NCBI RefSeq assembly: GCF_029953285.1
Contig: NZ_JASAOI010000014.1
Span: 1 to 64,000 of the forward strand
Length of the DNA: 64,000 nucleotides
DNA from: Yinghuangia seranimata
GTDB lineage: Bacteria; Actinomycetota; Actinomycetes; Streptomycetales; Streptomycetaceae
Direction of reading: 5' to 3'
Shown here: positions 39,286 to 48,099 of the stretch, piece by piece
How the letters are laid out: the number at the start of each line of letters is the position of its first letter
Position numbering within the stretch: position 1 is the first letter of the stretch
Translations under genes and position numbers: made by a program
Notes under the pieces: model-generated
What the model saw: the letters and a program-made list of their open reading frames with translations, nothing else
The model's database searches: none
Told to the model about the DNA's origin: nothing

Positions 39286-40127
39286 CAGCTCTCCCCGGTC
39301 TCGTCCGTGGCGGTGGGCGCGGCCGGGTACGAGTACGCGACCGGCGGGATCGGCAGCAGCCCCATGCCGCCGCCGGTGAAGGCGTTGAACCGCGGCTCGG
39401 CGGTGACGCGCAGCCGCGACTCGCACGTCAGGTTGACCGGCTCCCACAGGATCTCGCCGCTGCGCTGCACGAGCTTGTGCAGCTGGATCCGCATCGTGTA
39501 CGCGTACGTGCCGGGCCGCGAGGTGTCGACGGTGGCCGACCAGTACCAGCCGTCGGTCACCAGGTCGGGCGACCCGTACTCGGCCGGGTAGATGATCTTC
39601 TCGTCGACGGCCTGCCCGTAGATGTCGGTGATGACCGGCCCGGGGTAGCTGTAGGCGTGCGTCTCGCCCTCGCCGACCACGTTGCCGGTGACGTCGAGGA
39701 TCTTCTGCCCGGACATGCGGCCGCTGGTGCGGCGCGTGGTCTTCACCCGGGTGCCGGCCGTCTTGCGGATCTTCGCCAGCTGCGACGCGGTGTCGTTGCC
39801 GGCCGCCGGCGGCTTGCTGGTGAGCGCGTCCAGTTCGTCCAGCGCCTCCTGGTCGCTCTGCCGCGCCCGGTCGGCCTGGTAGCCGCGCGGGACGGTGGGC
39901 GGGATGGAACCGAGGCTGTACGGCAGCCAGTTGAGCACCTGCTCGCTGGCCTGCGAACCGTCCCGCCAGTACGCGCCGTTGATGGCGGTCACCAGGTCGC
40001 CGGTGCCCTCGCCCTCGGAGCCGTGCAGCTTCATGTTGTCGAACAGGTAGACGTTGTCCTTGAGGCTCTCGGCCGTCAGCGCGTTGCCGACGTCCACCAG
40101 GACGATGATCGCCAACTGTTGTGGCAT
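39285..40127 (-). CDS. AidA/PixA-like protein with long insertion, paralogue 2
   Basis: 280 residues, about twice the family size. The family fold starts at LAIIVLVDVGNALTAESLKDNVYLFDN (split over 5-31), EGTGDLVTAI follows, and QVLNWLPYSLGSI (63-75) matches the tryptophan strand. A hydrophilic insertion of about 80 residues (73-155) contains a basic patch (RVKTTRRTSGRMSG). The fold then resumes (PVITDIYG, WYWSATVDTSRPGTYAYTMRIQL). A Gly/Pro-rich tail of 35 residues ends it. ATG 40127 has AAGGAAGG. It follows paralogue 1 by 40 nt. The extra parts could mediate assembly or nucleic-acid contact, but this is speculation. Confidence 0.72.
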   Translation of the reverse strand: MPQQLAIIVLVDVGNALTAESLKDNVYLFDNMKLHGSEGEGTGDLVTAINGAYWRDGSQASEQVLNWLPYSLGSIPPTVPRGYQADRARQSDQEALDELDALTSKPPAAGNDTASQLAKIRKTAGTRVKTTRRTSGRMSGQKILDVTGNVVGEGETHAYSYPGPVITDIYGQAVDEKIIYPAEYGSPDLVTDGWYWSATVDTSRPGTYAYTMRIQLHKLVQRSGEILWEPVNLTCESRLRVTAEPRFNAFTGGGMGLLPIPPVAYSYPAAPTATDETGES

Positions 40128-40167
40128 TGCTGTGCCTTCCTTGTCGCCTCGGTCGCCGGGTCGCCCG

Positions 40168-40614
40168 TCACAGACACATGAGGGTGGGGCTGTCGATGTG
40201 CATGACGCTGTTGTCGCCCTCGTACATCTGCAGCTCGAGCCGGTAGCGGTGCCCGACGCCCGGCGGCAGGTAGGGCGGCACGATGCCGATCCACACGCCG
40301 AGGTCGAGCTTCTCGCCGTCCCCGCCGTCCGGCGCGCCGTTGTGGGAACCACCGTTCAGGGCACCGCCGTTCGCGCCCTCGGGGCCGAGGAACGTGATGC
40401 TCTTGATCTCCACCGGGGTCTGCAGGTCCACCGCGAGGACCTGCCACTGGACGACCTGGCCGGGGCTGACGATCGTGCACAGCTCGGGCGTGCCCTGCCC
40501 GAGGCTGTGGAAGTCGCCGTTGTCGACCAGGGAGAGGTTGCCGTTGCCCAGCGTGCGGTCGGACAGTGCTCCGATCACGTCCACGAGGGCGAGGATGTTG
40601 ACTTGTGGTTTCAC
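40168..40614 (-). CDS. AidA/PixA-like inclusion-body family protein, paralogue 1
   Basis: 148 residues. Landmarks: VNILALVDVIGAL (5-17), LSLVDNGDFHSLGQGTPEL (27-45), GQVVQWQVLAVDL (52-64), IKSITFLGPEG, and VWIGIVPPYLPPGVGHRYRLEL (split around 108-128). A Gly/Asn-rich loop of about 22 residues (79-101) replaces the insertion seen in paralogue 2. The C-terminus is short. GTG 40614 has AGGAG upstream. It begins 37 nt after the adenylating enzyme and leads the four-paralogue series, which shares fold landmarks but little overall identity, indicating old duplications. Confidence 0.77.
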   Translation of the reverse strand: MKPQVNILALVDVIGALSDRTLGNGNLSLVDNGDFHSLGQGTPELCTIVSPGQVVQWQVLAVDLQTPVEIKSITFLGPEGANGGALNGGSHNGAPDGGDGEKLDLGVWIGIVPPYLPPGVGHRYRLELQMYEGDNSVMHIDSPTLMCL

Positions 40615-40651
40615 GCGAACTCCTGTTCCAGGAAGCGGGATTCGCCGGTGT

Positions 40652-42226
40652 TCAGCCGCGGTCGCGCACCAGCGGCACCTTGCCGACCGCGGTGCGCTCG
40701 ATCTCCGGGGACATGCGGGGCACGTACTTCACGTGGAAGCCGTAGCCGGTCTTCTCGATCGAGGCCGGGTTGGCCTCGCCGTGGTTGAACAGCGACAGCG
40801 AGCGCGGCAGGGCGTTGACGAAGACCCGCTGCACGCCGTACGGGCCCAGCGCCGTGTCGCTGCGGTACGCGAGCCCGAGCACGTCGTCGACCGCGGCGAG
40901 CAGCGTGATGGTCTTGGCCTCGCGGTGGTTGACGAACTGCACCTCGTGCGCGGCCTCGTCGAGGTCGACGACGCCGAGGTTGCGCAGCTCGTCGCGGACC
41001 GCCGCGTAGGCGCGCGCCGCGGAGTACTGGCTGTCGTTGATGTGCAGGATGTCGCCGGTGCGCCCGGCGAACTCGAACCGCTCGGCGTTCAGGCCCGGCC
41101 CGGTGAGGCGCGGCCTGCGGACCATGCGGTCGCCGAGCTTGAGCCGCAGCAGCGGCGCCTCGTGGGCGTGCAGCCGCGTGACGACGAGCTCGCCCTCCTC
41201 GCCCTCCGCGACCCAGTCGCCCTGTTCGTCGACGATCTCGACGAGGTGCAGTCCGGGCGGCGCGGTCAGCCACGGCGAGGCCGGGTCCAGCTGCAGGCCG
41301 ATGGTCTCGGCCTGGGTGGCGGCGAAGTAGCTGAGGATGACCAGGTTCGGGTACACCGCCTGGAGTTCGGCGCGCTTGCGCTGCGGCAGGACGCCGCTGC
41401 CGTACAGCGCGATCCGGAAGCTGTCGCGGGCCGCCTGGTCGAGGCCCGCGCCGAGCTCCCCGAGGATCGCGACGCCGGCGGTGATGCCCATCAGGGCCTT
41501 CGGCCCGGGGTAGCGCAGCATGTGCTCGAACACCGGTGCGGTGACGGGCCCCGCGCCGATGTAGTTGACGCCCGGCACCTTGGCCAGGACGCCGCCGACC
41601 ATCGTGCCGCTGCTCCACATCTGGTAGTCGGCCAGCGTGGTGTACAGCCAGCGCGGGCCGGGCGCCCGCCACTGCCCGTCGAGCTGGTACTCGCCCATGA
41701 ACCGGCCGGCGACCTCGTAGGTGTCGGCCAGCTCGCGCAGCGCGTACACGGTCTCCAGCGGGCTGCCGCCGGTGGTGCCGCCGCTGGCGACGATCTCGAA
41801 GCCGCCGCGGTCGAGCGGCACGACCAGGCCCGGCCGGTCGTCCATGAAGAAGTCCCGCTGCACGTCCTTGTCCGAGAGCGGGATGCGCTGCCAGTCCTCG
41901 TACGACTCGGGCGCCCGTGTCACGCCCGCGCCGTGCAGCCGGCTCTTCCACAGCGGGTTGAGCAGCACGGTGTTGACCATCTGCTGGAGGCGCCGCAGGA
42001 CGACGGCGTCCTGCACCTCGTGCGGGATCTCGCTGTACGGGGCCTGGCAGACCCGCTCGCACTCGCGCAGCTTGCCCGCGAACGACGGCAGCAGCGGCAC
42101 CGCGTCGACCGACGCGGGGGCGAGCTCCCAGTCGGGGATCAGCCACGCGGCCAGTTCGCGGGCGCCCGCGGGGGCCGTACCGAGCGGTCCGGCCGGGCGG
42201 GCCGGGGGGAGGTTCACAGCGGTCAC
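40652..42226 (-). CDS. PaaK-like adenylate-forming enzyme (ANL superfamily)
   Basis: A 524-residue enzyme resembling phenylacetate-CoA ligase and related acyl-adenylating proteins, which activate a carboxylic acid with ATP. The phosphate loop reads VASGGTTGGSPLE (147-158). Later come ILSYFAATQAETIGLQ (A5-like), GDRMVRRPRLTG, and GRTGDILHINDSQYS (A7/A8 hinge region). The final ERTAVGKVPLV carries the A10-type lysine, so catalysis seems intact. No carrier-protein domain is attached. GTG 42226 overlaps the decarboxylase stop by 4 nt. The acid and acceptor are unknown; CoA, an amine made by the neighbouring decarboxylase, or a protein are all possible. Confidence 0.82.
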   Translation of the reverse strand: MTAVNLPPARPAGPLGTAPAGARELAAWLIPDWELAPASVDAVPLLPSFAGKLRECERVCQAPYSEIPHEVQDAVVLRRLQQMVNTVLLNPLWKSRLHGAGVTRAPESYEDWQRIPLSDKDVQRDFFMDDRPGLVVPLDRGGFEIVASGGTTGGSPLETVYALRELADTYEVAGRFMGEYQLDGQWRAPGPRWLYTTLADYQMWSSGTMVGGVLAKVPGVNYIGAGPVTAPVFEHMLRYPGPKALMGITAGVAILGELGAGLDQAARDSFRIALYGSGVLPQRKRAELQAVYPNLVILSYFAATQAETIGLQLDPASPWLTAPPGLHLVEIVDEQGDWVAEGEEGELVVTRLHAHEAPLLRLKLGDRMVRRPRLTGPGLNAERFEFAGRTGDILHINDSQYSAARAYAAVRDELRNLGVVDLDEAAHEVQFVNHREAKTITLLAAVDDVLGLAYRSDTALGPYGVQRVFVNALPRSLSLFNHGEANPASIEKTGYGFHVKYVPRMSPEIERTAVGKVPLVRDRG

Positions 42227-43767
42227 AGGATGGTTCCCTTCTGCGGTTCGCGGGTTTCGGCGCCGTCGAGCAGTTCCTGACCGGCCTTGCGGATTTCGGC
42301 GAGCAGCATCCGGATATGCGCGGGGGTGATCTGGTGGTTCATCATGACCACGCGCAACGCGGCCACCCCGTGCACGTCGACTTTCGAGATGAAGTAATTC
42401 CCCTGGAATTTCACGCGGTTGCGCACGGCGACCTGGAACCGGTGCACTTCGGATTCCGGCAGGCCGGCCGGGCGGTAGCGGAAACACAGGATGTTGGCGT
42501 CCGGGCGGTGGATCGTCTCGAAGTCGGGTTCCGCCTCGAGGATGTCGTGGGCGCGCGCGGTCAACGCGCACAGGTAGTCGATCTTCTCCGCGAAAAGCGC
42601 GGGCCCGTACATCGCCCACAGCGTCCACAGCGTCATGATCATGGGGCGTTTCGTGCATTCGAAGTTCTTGTCGCCGCTGTCCAGCGCGGTATAGATGTCC
42701 GGCTCTTCGTCGAACACGTAGCTGGCCTGCTGGCGGAACGCGCCGCGGCTGTGCGCCTTGTCGCGGTAGAAGAGCAGCGTGCACGGCGCGGGGACGAACA
42801 TCATCTTGTGCGCGTCCCAGGTCAGCGAGTCGGCTTTGTCGATGCCGCGCAGCAGGTGCCGCTGCCGGTCGGACACCAGCAGGCTGGCGCCGTGCGCGCC
42901 GTCGACGTGCAGCCATATGCCGCGCGCGTGGGCGAGGTCGGCGAGCTCGTCCAGCGGGTCGAACGCGCCGACCGACGTGGTGCCGGCGGACGCCACGAGG
43001 CAGAACACCCGCAGCCCCCGTCCGGCCGCCGCGGTGAGCGCGGGCCCGGCGCGGCCGACGTCGATGCAGTGCGCGTCGTCGAGCGGCAAACGCACGATCT
43101 GGTCCTCGCCGATGCCCATCACGCCGGCCGCCCGCGAGACGCTGTAGTGCACGTCAGCGCCCACGGCGACGGCCGGGCGGTCGCGGCCGGCGGCGGCGGT
43201 GCCGCGCGCCCACACGCCGGGGAAGGCGGTGTTGCGGGCGGCGAGCAGAGCGGTCAGGTTGGCCAGCGACCCGCCGGAGGTGGTGACCATCGCGAACCGG
43301 CCGGGCTCCCAGCCGATGAAGCGGTTCAGCTCGTCGGCCATGATCCGCTCGGCGACGTTGGGCAGCTGCCCGGCCTCGTAGAACGACGACGGCTGGTTGA
43401 CGACCGAGCTGACGAAGTCCACGACGCCCGACAGCGGGACGACGCCGGAGAACTGCCGGCCCATGTAGCCGGGGGAGTGCACCTGGATGCCGGTGCGCAG
43501 GTAGAGGTCGAGGATCCCGGAGAAGCGCTCCTCGTCGAACGCCGCGATGCGTTCCTGTTCGGCCGTCATGAGCGATCTCGCGGCCGCGGTCAGCACCGCC
43601 GGATCGGTCAGTTCGAGTCCGCGGATCGACTGGTCGGACAGATGCTTTTCGAGTTTGCCGAGTGCGGTTTCGGAATTTTCCCGGAACAGCTGCGGGTCGA
43701 AGGCGGCCGGCAGTAATCCGCCGCCTCCGTCGTCGAGTTCGGGTGGTGTCGACCGCGTTTCCGTCAC
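42223..43767 (-). CDS. PLP-dependent group II amino-acid decarboxylase
   Basis: A 514-residue type I-fold enzyme of the aromatic/diaminobutyrate/glutamate decarboxylase group. The PLP lysine is K321 in SLTWDAHKMMFVP. D289 in WLHVDGAHGAS contacts the pyridine nitrogen, H207 in DVHYSVSRAAG stacks on the ring, and FAMVTTSGGSLANLTAL binds the phosphate. GTG 43767 is preceded by AAAGGGGGA. It is the first gene of the operon. The amino-acid substrate cannot be decided. It would supply an amine next to an adenylating enzyme, a logical amide-forming pair (inference). Confidence 0.9.
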   Translation of the reverse strand: MTETRSTPPELDDGGGGLLPAAFDPQLFRENSETALGKLEKHLSDQSIRGLELTDPAVLTAAARSLMTAEQERIAAFDEERFSGILDLYLRTGIQVHSPGYMGRQFSGVVPLSGVVDFVSSVVNQPSSFYEAGQLPNVAERIMADELNRFIGWEPGRFAMVTTSGGSLANLTALLAARNTAFPGVWARGTAAAGRDRPAVAVGADVHYSVSRAAGVMGIGEDQIVRLPLDDAHCIDVGRAGPALTAAAGRGLRVFCLVASAGTTSVGAFDPLDELADLAHARGIWLHVDGAHGASLLVSDRQRHLLRGIDKADSLTWDAHKMMFVPAPCTLLFYRDKAHSRGAFRQQASYVFDEEPDIYTALDSGDKNFECTKRPMIMTLWTLWAMYGPALFAEKIDYLCALTARAHDILEAEPDFETIHRPDANILCFRYRPAGLPESEVHRFQVAVRNRVKFQGNYFISKVDVHGVAALRVVMMNHQITPAHIRMLLAEIRKAGQELLDGAETREPQKGTIL

Positions 43768-43790
43768 GGAGGCGTCCCCCTTTAGTCACT

Positions 43791-43818
43791 TTCCGCATTC
43801 GTGTCCGGGCATGCGGAA
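43791..43818 (-). promoter_or_regulatory. Leader inverted repeat of the decarboxylase/PixA-like operon
   Basis: TTCCGCAT (43791-43798) and ATGCGGAA (43811-43818) are perfect 8-bp arms around 12 nt, 24-51 nt upstream of the first start codon. It could be an operator or an mRNA hairpin near the ribosome-binding site. Confidence 0.45.
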
Positions 43819-44189
43819 GTCCGTGTCGGTGCCGTGGGCACGGGTGTCGGTGGTGAGTTAATCCGGCGGTTAGCCGGCGTCCCCCTTGCGAACCACCCTA
43901 TGCATTTCTGCCGGGCTGCCATGGGTTTTTCCGGCCTGTCCGAAACCGGGCCGTGGCGCGCGGGTATGGCGCGCGGATTTCGCTCGAGGTGGCGGTACGC
44001 CAGGGGTGGCCACCTGCGCCTTCACCAACCGTACACATGGATGTTCCCTGCGTAACGGGAACCTTCGCTACCGGTTGGTGGGCGCGCGACGTCCAAACCG
44101 TCAAAGCCGGACGCCGGGCGCATGGGCGGCCGGCGGCGTCGTGGCCGGGATCCGCGACAACCGGTCCGGAAACCGGTCCCGGAACGCGA
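43819..44189. other. Promoter region of the decarboxylase/PixA-like operon
   Basis: About 370 bp without a supported gene between the operon leader and the rpe terminator. It must contain the operon promoter, but no -10/-35 pair stood out. Base composition is slightly lower in GC near 43860-44080 than in the flanking genes. Confidence 0.4.
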
Positions 44190-44220
44190 CGCGGCGCCGC
44201 CCGGAAGGGACGGCGCCGCG
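44190..44220 (-). terminator. Terminator downstream of rpe
   Basis: CGCGGCGCCG (44190-44199) and CGGCGCCGCG (44211-44220) form a 10-bp stem with an 11-nt loop, 84 nt beyond the rpe stop. Confidence 0.65.
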
Positions 44221-44303
44221 GGAGGGTGCGGGTGGGGACGGGGGTTACGCGCAGTACTGCACGAGGGTGCGCGAAGGGGTGTGGCCGGGAGCGGTCGGCG
44301 CGG

Positions 44304-44990
44304 TCAGTGCGCGCAGGCCCAAGGGGCCTTCGTCGTGGCGTCGGCCGCCAGCGCGCGCAGCTTCTCGACCGCGGCGCCCGGGTCGCGGCCGTCGTAGACC
44401 GCGGAGCCCGCGACGAAGACGTCCGCGCCGGCCTCGGCGCAGCGCTCGATGGTCTCGGCGGAGACCCCGCCGTCGACCTGGAGCCACAGGTCCAGGCCGT
44501 GCTTGCCGATGAGCTCCCGCGTGCGGCGGATCTTCGGAAGCATGATGTCGAGGAACTTCTGGCCGCCGAAGCCCGGTTCGACCGTCATGACGAGCAGCAT
44601 GTCGAGCTCGGGGAGCAGGTCCTCGTACGGCTCGATCGGGGTGGCCGGCTTCAGCGCCATCGACGCGCGGGCGCCCGCGGCGCGGATGCTGCGCGCAAGG
44701 CGCACCGGCGCGGCCGCCGCCTCGACGTGGAAGGTGACGCTGCCCGCGCCCGCCTCCGCGTAGGCCGGCGCCCAGCGGTCCGGGTCCTCGATCATCAGGT
44801 GCGCGTCGACGGGGGTGCCGGACGCCTTCATGATCGCCTCGACCACCGGGAGGCCCAGGGTCAGGTTGGGGACGAAGTGGTTGTCCATCACGTCGACGTG
44901 GAGCCAGTCGGCGTTGGCGACCTTGGCGGTCTCGTCGGCGAGACGCGCGAAGTCCGCGGAAAGGATGCTGGGGTTGATCTGCACGGCCAT
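44304..44990 (-). CDS. rpe: Ribulose-phosphate 3-epimerase
   Basis: A 228-residue TIM-barrel enzyme interconverting ribulose 5-phosphate and xylulose 5-phosphate in the pentose phosphate pathway. Motifs: [29 protein letters not shown] (metal His and Asp), [19 protein letters not shown] and [11 protein letters not shown]. It starts at ATG 44990 without an evident Shine-Dalgarno sequence. It is divergent from the riboflavin operon, which uses ribulose 5-phosphate as a precursor. Confidence 0.97.
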   Translation of the reverse strand: MAVQINPSILSADFARLADETAKVANADWLHVDVMDNHFVPNLTLGLPVVEAIMKASGTPVDAHLMIEDPDRWAPAYAEAGAGSVTFHVEAAAAPVRLARSIRAAGARASMALKPATPIEPYEDLLPELDMLLVMTVEPGFGGQKFLDIMLPKIRRTRELIGKHGLDLWLQVDGGVSAETIERCAEAGADVFVAGSAVYDGRDPGAAVEKLRALAADATTKAPWACAH

Positions 44991-45185
44991 AAGGACAGGG
45001 TGCCATCCCCCACCGGGACGGCCGGAATCGGCCTGGCGCAGCCCGGGACCGACCGGTCGGTTAACTGACGATGCGTCAGGTATCGGTCCGGTCGCGCACT
45101 GTGCGCGTGATGGAACACACAGAACACGCGAGGTCAAGGGCGCGGGCGGTCGTGGCACACTTCGAGGTGTACGAATGTCACGTAC

Positions 45186-45327
45186 GCGCGCTCCGGGGTC
45201 GGTGAAAATCCGAACCGGCGGTAAAAGTCCGCGAACCGGCCGATGTTCTCCGTCCTGGAGACGTCGACCGGCCGAACCGGTGGAATTCCGGTGCCGACGG
45301 TGAAAGTCCGGATGGGAGGCAGCGCGC
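45186..45327 (+). promoter_or_regulatory. FMN riboswitch (RFN element)
   Basis: The closing helix GCGCGCT/AGCGCGC encloses the characteristic conserved pieces in order: CTCCGGGGTCGGTGAAA, CCGAACCGGCGGTAAAAGTC, CCGACGGTGAAAGTCCG and GGATGGGAGGCAGCGC. It lies 136 nt upstream of ribD. FMN binding would turn the riboflavin operon off, probably by sequestering the ribD ribosome-binding site (GGAGGAG at 45451-45457) or by termination. Confidence 0.95.
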
Positions 45328-45462
45328 GGCGGCGTCCTTCGGCGTACCGGCATACCCTCCGGTCCGCGCGAGGCCATGCCGTCCTGCCTTCCCGCGGCCT
45401 GCCCGCACCCCGCCCCGGTCCACGCGACGTTGCCATTGCGGCGTCGACACGGAGGAGACCGG

Positions 45463-46746
45463 GTGTCCGGCGAGGCGGCCCCTGCGGGGCTCGAAGCGGA
45501 ACCGCTGATGCGGCGCGCCGTCGCGCTCGCCGCGCGCGGTCTGGGCACCACCAGCCCGAACCCGACGGTCGGCTGCGTCGTCCTCGACGCGCACGGCGAG
45601 CTCGTCGGCGAGGGCTTCCACGAGGTCGCGGGCGGACCGCACGCCGAGATCGGCGCGCTGCGGCAGGCCGGCGAGCGGGCCCGCGGCGGCACCGCCTACG
45701 TCACCCTCGAACCCTGCAACCACACCGGCCGCACCGGCCCCTGCTCGCAGGCCCTGATCGACGCCGGGATCGCCCGCGTCGTCTACGCCGTCTCCGACCC
45801 GAACCCGCAGGCCGCGGGCGGTGCCGAGACGCTGCGCGCCGCGGGCGTCGCGGTCGAGGGCGGCCTGCTCGAGGCCGAGGCCGCGCGCGGCAACGAGGCC
45901 TGGCTGACCGCCACCCGCCTCGGCCGCCCCTTCACCACCTGGAAGTACGCCGCGACCCTCGACGGCCGCAGCGCCGCCGAGGACGGCACCAGCCGGTGGA
46001 TCACCTCGGCCGCGTCCCGCGCCGACGTGCACCGGATCCGCGCCGAGGTCGACGCGGTGGTGGCCGGCTCCGGGACGCTGCGCGCCGACGACCCGCACCT
46101 GGCCGTCCGGCTGCCGGAGGCGCGGACCGCGTCGGCCGCGAGCGGCCTCGCGGTCGCGCCCGCCGCCGACGAGGCCGGCGGCGCGGGCACGCAGGACGCG
46201 CCCGGCACCGACGCCGGTCGGCCGGCGCGGCAGCCGCTGCGCGTCGTGCTCGACACCCGCGGGACGATCTCCGCTTCGGCTCGGGTGCTCGACGACGCCG
46301 CGCCGACCCTGGTCGCCGTGGCGGACGACCTCGACGACGCCACCGCCGCCGCGCTCGCCGCGCGGATCGCCGGCCGCGCCGAGGTCCTCCCGCTGCCGCG
46401 CGCCGCCGACGGCGCCGGCCTCGACCTGCACGCGCTCAACAAGGCGCTGTACGCGCGCGGCGTCCGCTCGGTGCTGCTCGAGGGCGGCCCGACGCTGGCC
46501 GGCGCGTACGCCGCCGAGGGCCTGGTCGACAAGGTCGTCGGCTACCTGGCCCCCGCCCTGCTCGGCGCCGGCCCCGCGGCCCTGGGGCCCGCCGGAATCA
46601 CCACCATCGCGCAGGCGTTGCGGCTGCACGTCGACGAGGTCGCGGCAGGCGACCGGTTCGGCGGCGACATCCGCGTGACCGCGTACCCGACAGCCAACAC
46701 CCCCGCTCGGCCGCAGACCGCGGACCACCCCGCGAAGGAGATCTAG
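45463..46746 (+). CDS. ribD: Bifunctional riboflavin deaminase/reductase
   Basis: A 427-residue enzyme carrying out the deaminase and reductase steps of riboflavin synthesis. The N-terminal zinc deaminase shows HAEIGAL and [16 protein letters not shown]; the C-terminal reductase begins [23 protein letters not shown] and includes [20 protein letters not shown]. About 30 Ala/Gly-rich residues (around 220-250) are inserted in the reductase, making it longer than usual. GTG 45463 follows GGAGGAG; the frame upstream overlaps the riboswitch expression platform and is rejected. Confidence 0.96.
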   Translation: MSGEAAPAGLEAEPLMRRAVALAARGLGTTSPNPTVGCVVLDAHGELVGEGFHEVAGGPHAEIGALRQAGERARGGTAYVTLEPCNHTGRTGPCSQALIDAGIARVVYAVSDPNPQAAGGAETLRAAGVAVEGGLLEAEAARGNEAWLTATRLGRPFTTWKYAATLDGRSAAEDGTSRWITSAASRADVHRIRAEVDAVVAGSGTLRADDPHLAVRLPEARTASAASGLAVAPAADEAGGAGTQDAPGTDAGRPARQPLRVVLDTRGTISASARVLDDAAPTLVAVADDLDDATAAALAARIAGRAEVLPLPRAADGAGLDLHALNKALYARGVRSVLLEGGPTLAGAYAAEGLVDKVVGYLAPALLGAGPAALGPAGITTIAQALRLHVDEVAAGDRFGGDIRVTAYPTANTPARPQTADHPAKEI

Positions 46747-46747
46747 C

Positions 46748-47389
46748 GTGTTCACCGGAATCGTGGAGGAGCTCGGCGAGATCGTCTCCGTCGAGCAGCT
46801 CGGGGACTCCGCCCGACTGACCGTACGCGGACCCGTCGTCACCGCCGGCGCGCGGCACGGCGACTCCATCGCGGTCAACGGCGTGTGTCTGACCGTCGTC
46901 GACGAGAAGATCGACCCGGCCGACCCGGTGTTCACCGCGGACGTCATGGCCGAGACGCTGATCCGTTCCAGCCTCGGCGCGCTGGAGCCCGGCTCGCGGG
47001 TCAACCTCGAGCGCCCCATGGAGCTCGGCGGCCGGCTCGGCGGCCACCTCGTGCAGGGCCACGTCGACGGCATGGGCGAGATCCTCGACCGCACGCCGGG
47101 CGAGCACTGGGAGGTCGTGAAGGTCTCGCTGCCCGCCGCGCTGGCCCGCTACGTCGTCGACAAGGGCTCGATCACGGTCGACGGCATCAGCCTCACCGTC
47201 GTCGAGGCCGCCGCCGACTGGTTCACCGTCAGCCTCATCCCGACCACCCTCGCGCTGACCACGCTCGGCGTGAAGCGCGTCGGCGACAAGGTCAACCTCG
47301 AGGTCGACGTCATCGCCAAGTACGTTGAGCGGCTGCACGCCTACGGGGACAACGGCGCGGCGGACCCGGTCAGAGGGGACCGGCCGTGA
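46748..47389 (+). CDS. ribE: Riboflavin synthase alpha subunit
   Basis: A 213-residue enzyme dismutating two 6,7-dimethyl-8-ribityllumazines to riboflavin. Two lumazine-binding repeats are visible: [12 protein letters not shown] with [10 protein letters not shown], and [13 protein letters not shown] with [11 protein letters not shown]. The start at GTG 46748 lies 1 nt after ribD. The 3' end overlaps the transporter gene by 4 nt. Confidence 0.97.
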   Translation: MFTGIVEELGEIVSVEQLGDSARLTVRGPVVTAGARHGDSIAVNGVCLTVVDEKIDPADPVFTADVMAETLIRSSLGALEPGSRVNLERPMELGGRLGGHLVQGHVDGMGEILDRTPGEHWEVVKVSLPAALARYVVDKGSITVDGISLTVVEAAADWFTVSLIPTTLALTTLGVKRVGDKVNLEVDVIAKYVERLHAYGDNGAADPVRGDRP

Positions 47390-48099
47390 GTACCTGGGAC
47401 GCCGCGATGCAGTGGCTGCGCGACCCCGCGTTCACCGTCTTCGGGCAGAGCGTGGTGCGCGGCGACCTGCTGGGCAACGTCTTCGCGCTGGCCACCGTCG
47501 GCCTGGCGCTGCGCCGCACGATCTGGGCGTGGCCGGTGCAGATCACCGGGTCGCTGCTGCTGATGTCGGTGTACTGGTCGTACCAGCTCGGCGGCAGCTT
47601 CTCGCGGCAGATCCTCATCATCGCGATGGCGACCTACGGCTGGGCGCGCTGGTCGCGAGGCAAGCGCGAGACCGGCGACATCGCGGTGCGGTTCGCCACC
47701 GGGCGGGAGCGCACGGCGCTGCTGGCCGCGCTCGGGCTCGGCACCGCGGCGTTCGCGCTGATGCTCGCCCAGTGGGGCGAGGTGTGGGACCACCGCTGGT
47801 GGATGATCGCCGCCGACGCGTACATCTTCGTCGGCACCGCGGTCGCCACGGTCGCGCAGGCGCGCGGCCTGGTGGAGTTCTGGGCGGTGTGGATCGCCGT
47901 CGACCTGGTCGGCGTCCCGCTGACCTTCTACAACGGGCTGGTCTTCTCCGGCCTGGTGTACGGGATCTTCCTGGTCATGGTGCTGGCCGGGCTGCGCGAC
48001 TGGTGGCAGCGTTCCACCGCCGCGCGGGCCGTCGCACCGGGGGCAGGGGCACAGGAAACGACCGCCGGAGTGCGGCACTTGGAAGGGGCACGGGCGTGA
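47386..48099 (+). CDS. ribM: PnuC-family transporter, probable riboflavin permease RibM
   Basis: A 237-residue membrane protein of the PnuC/SWEET-like family with about seven helices. Typical features are the amphipathic start, the aromatic-rich YWSYQLGG segment, [21 protein letters not shown], and [23 protein letters not shown]. Its place between ribE and ribBA under an FMN riboswitch matches RibM of Streptomyces davaonensis and Corynebacterium, which move riboflavin by facilitated diffusion; nicotinamide riboside transport, the other PnuC role, fits the context less well. It overlaps both neighbours by 4 nt. Confidence 0.85.
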   Translation: MSTWDAAMQWLRDPAFTVFGQSVVRGDLLGNVFALATVGLALRRTIWAWPVQITGSLLLMSVYWSYQLGGSFSRQILIIAMATYGWARWSRGKRETGDIAVRFATGRERTALLAALGLGTAAFALMLAQWGEVWDHRWWMIAADAYIFVGTAVATVAQARGLVEFWAVWIAVDLVGVPLTFYNGLVFSGLVYGIFLVMVLAGLRDWWQRSTAARAVAPGAGAQETTAGVRHLEGARA

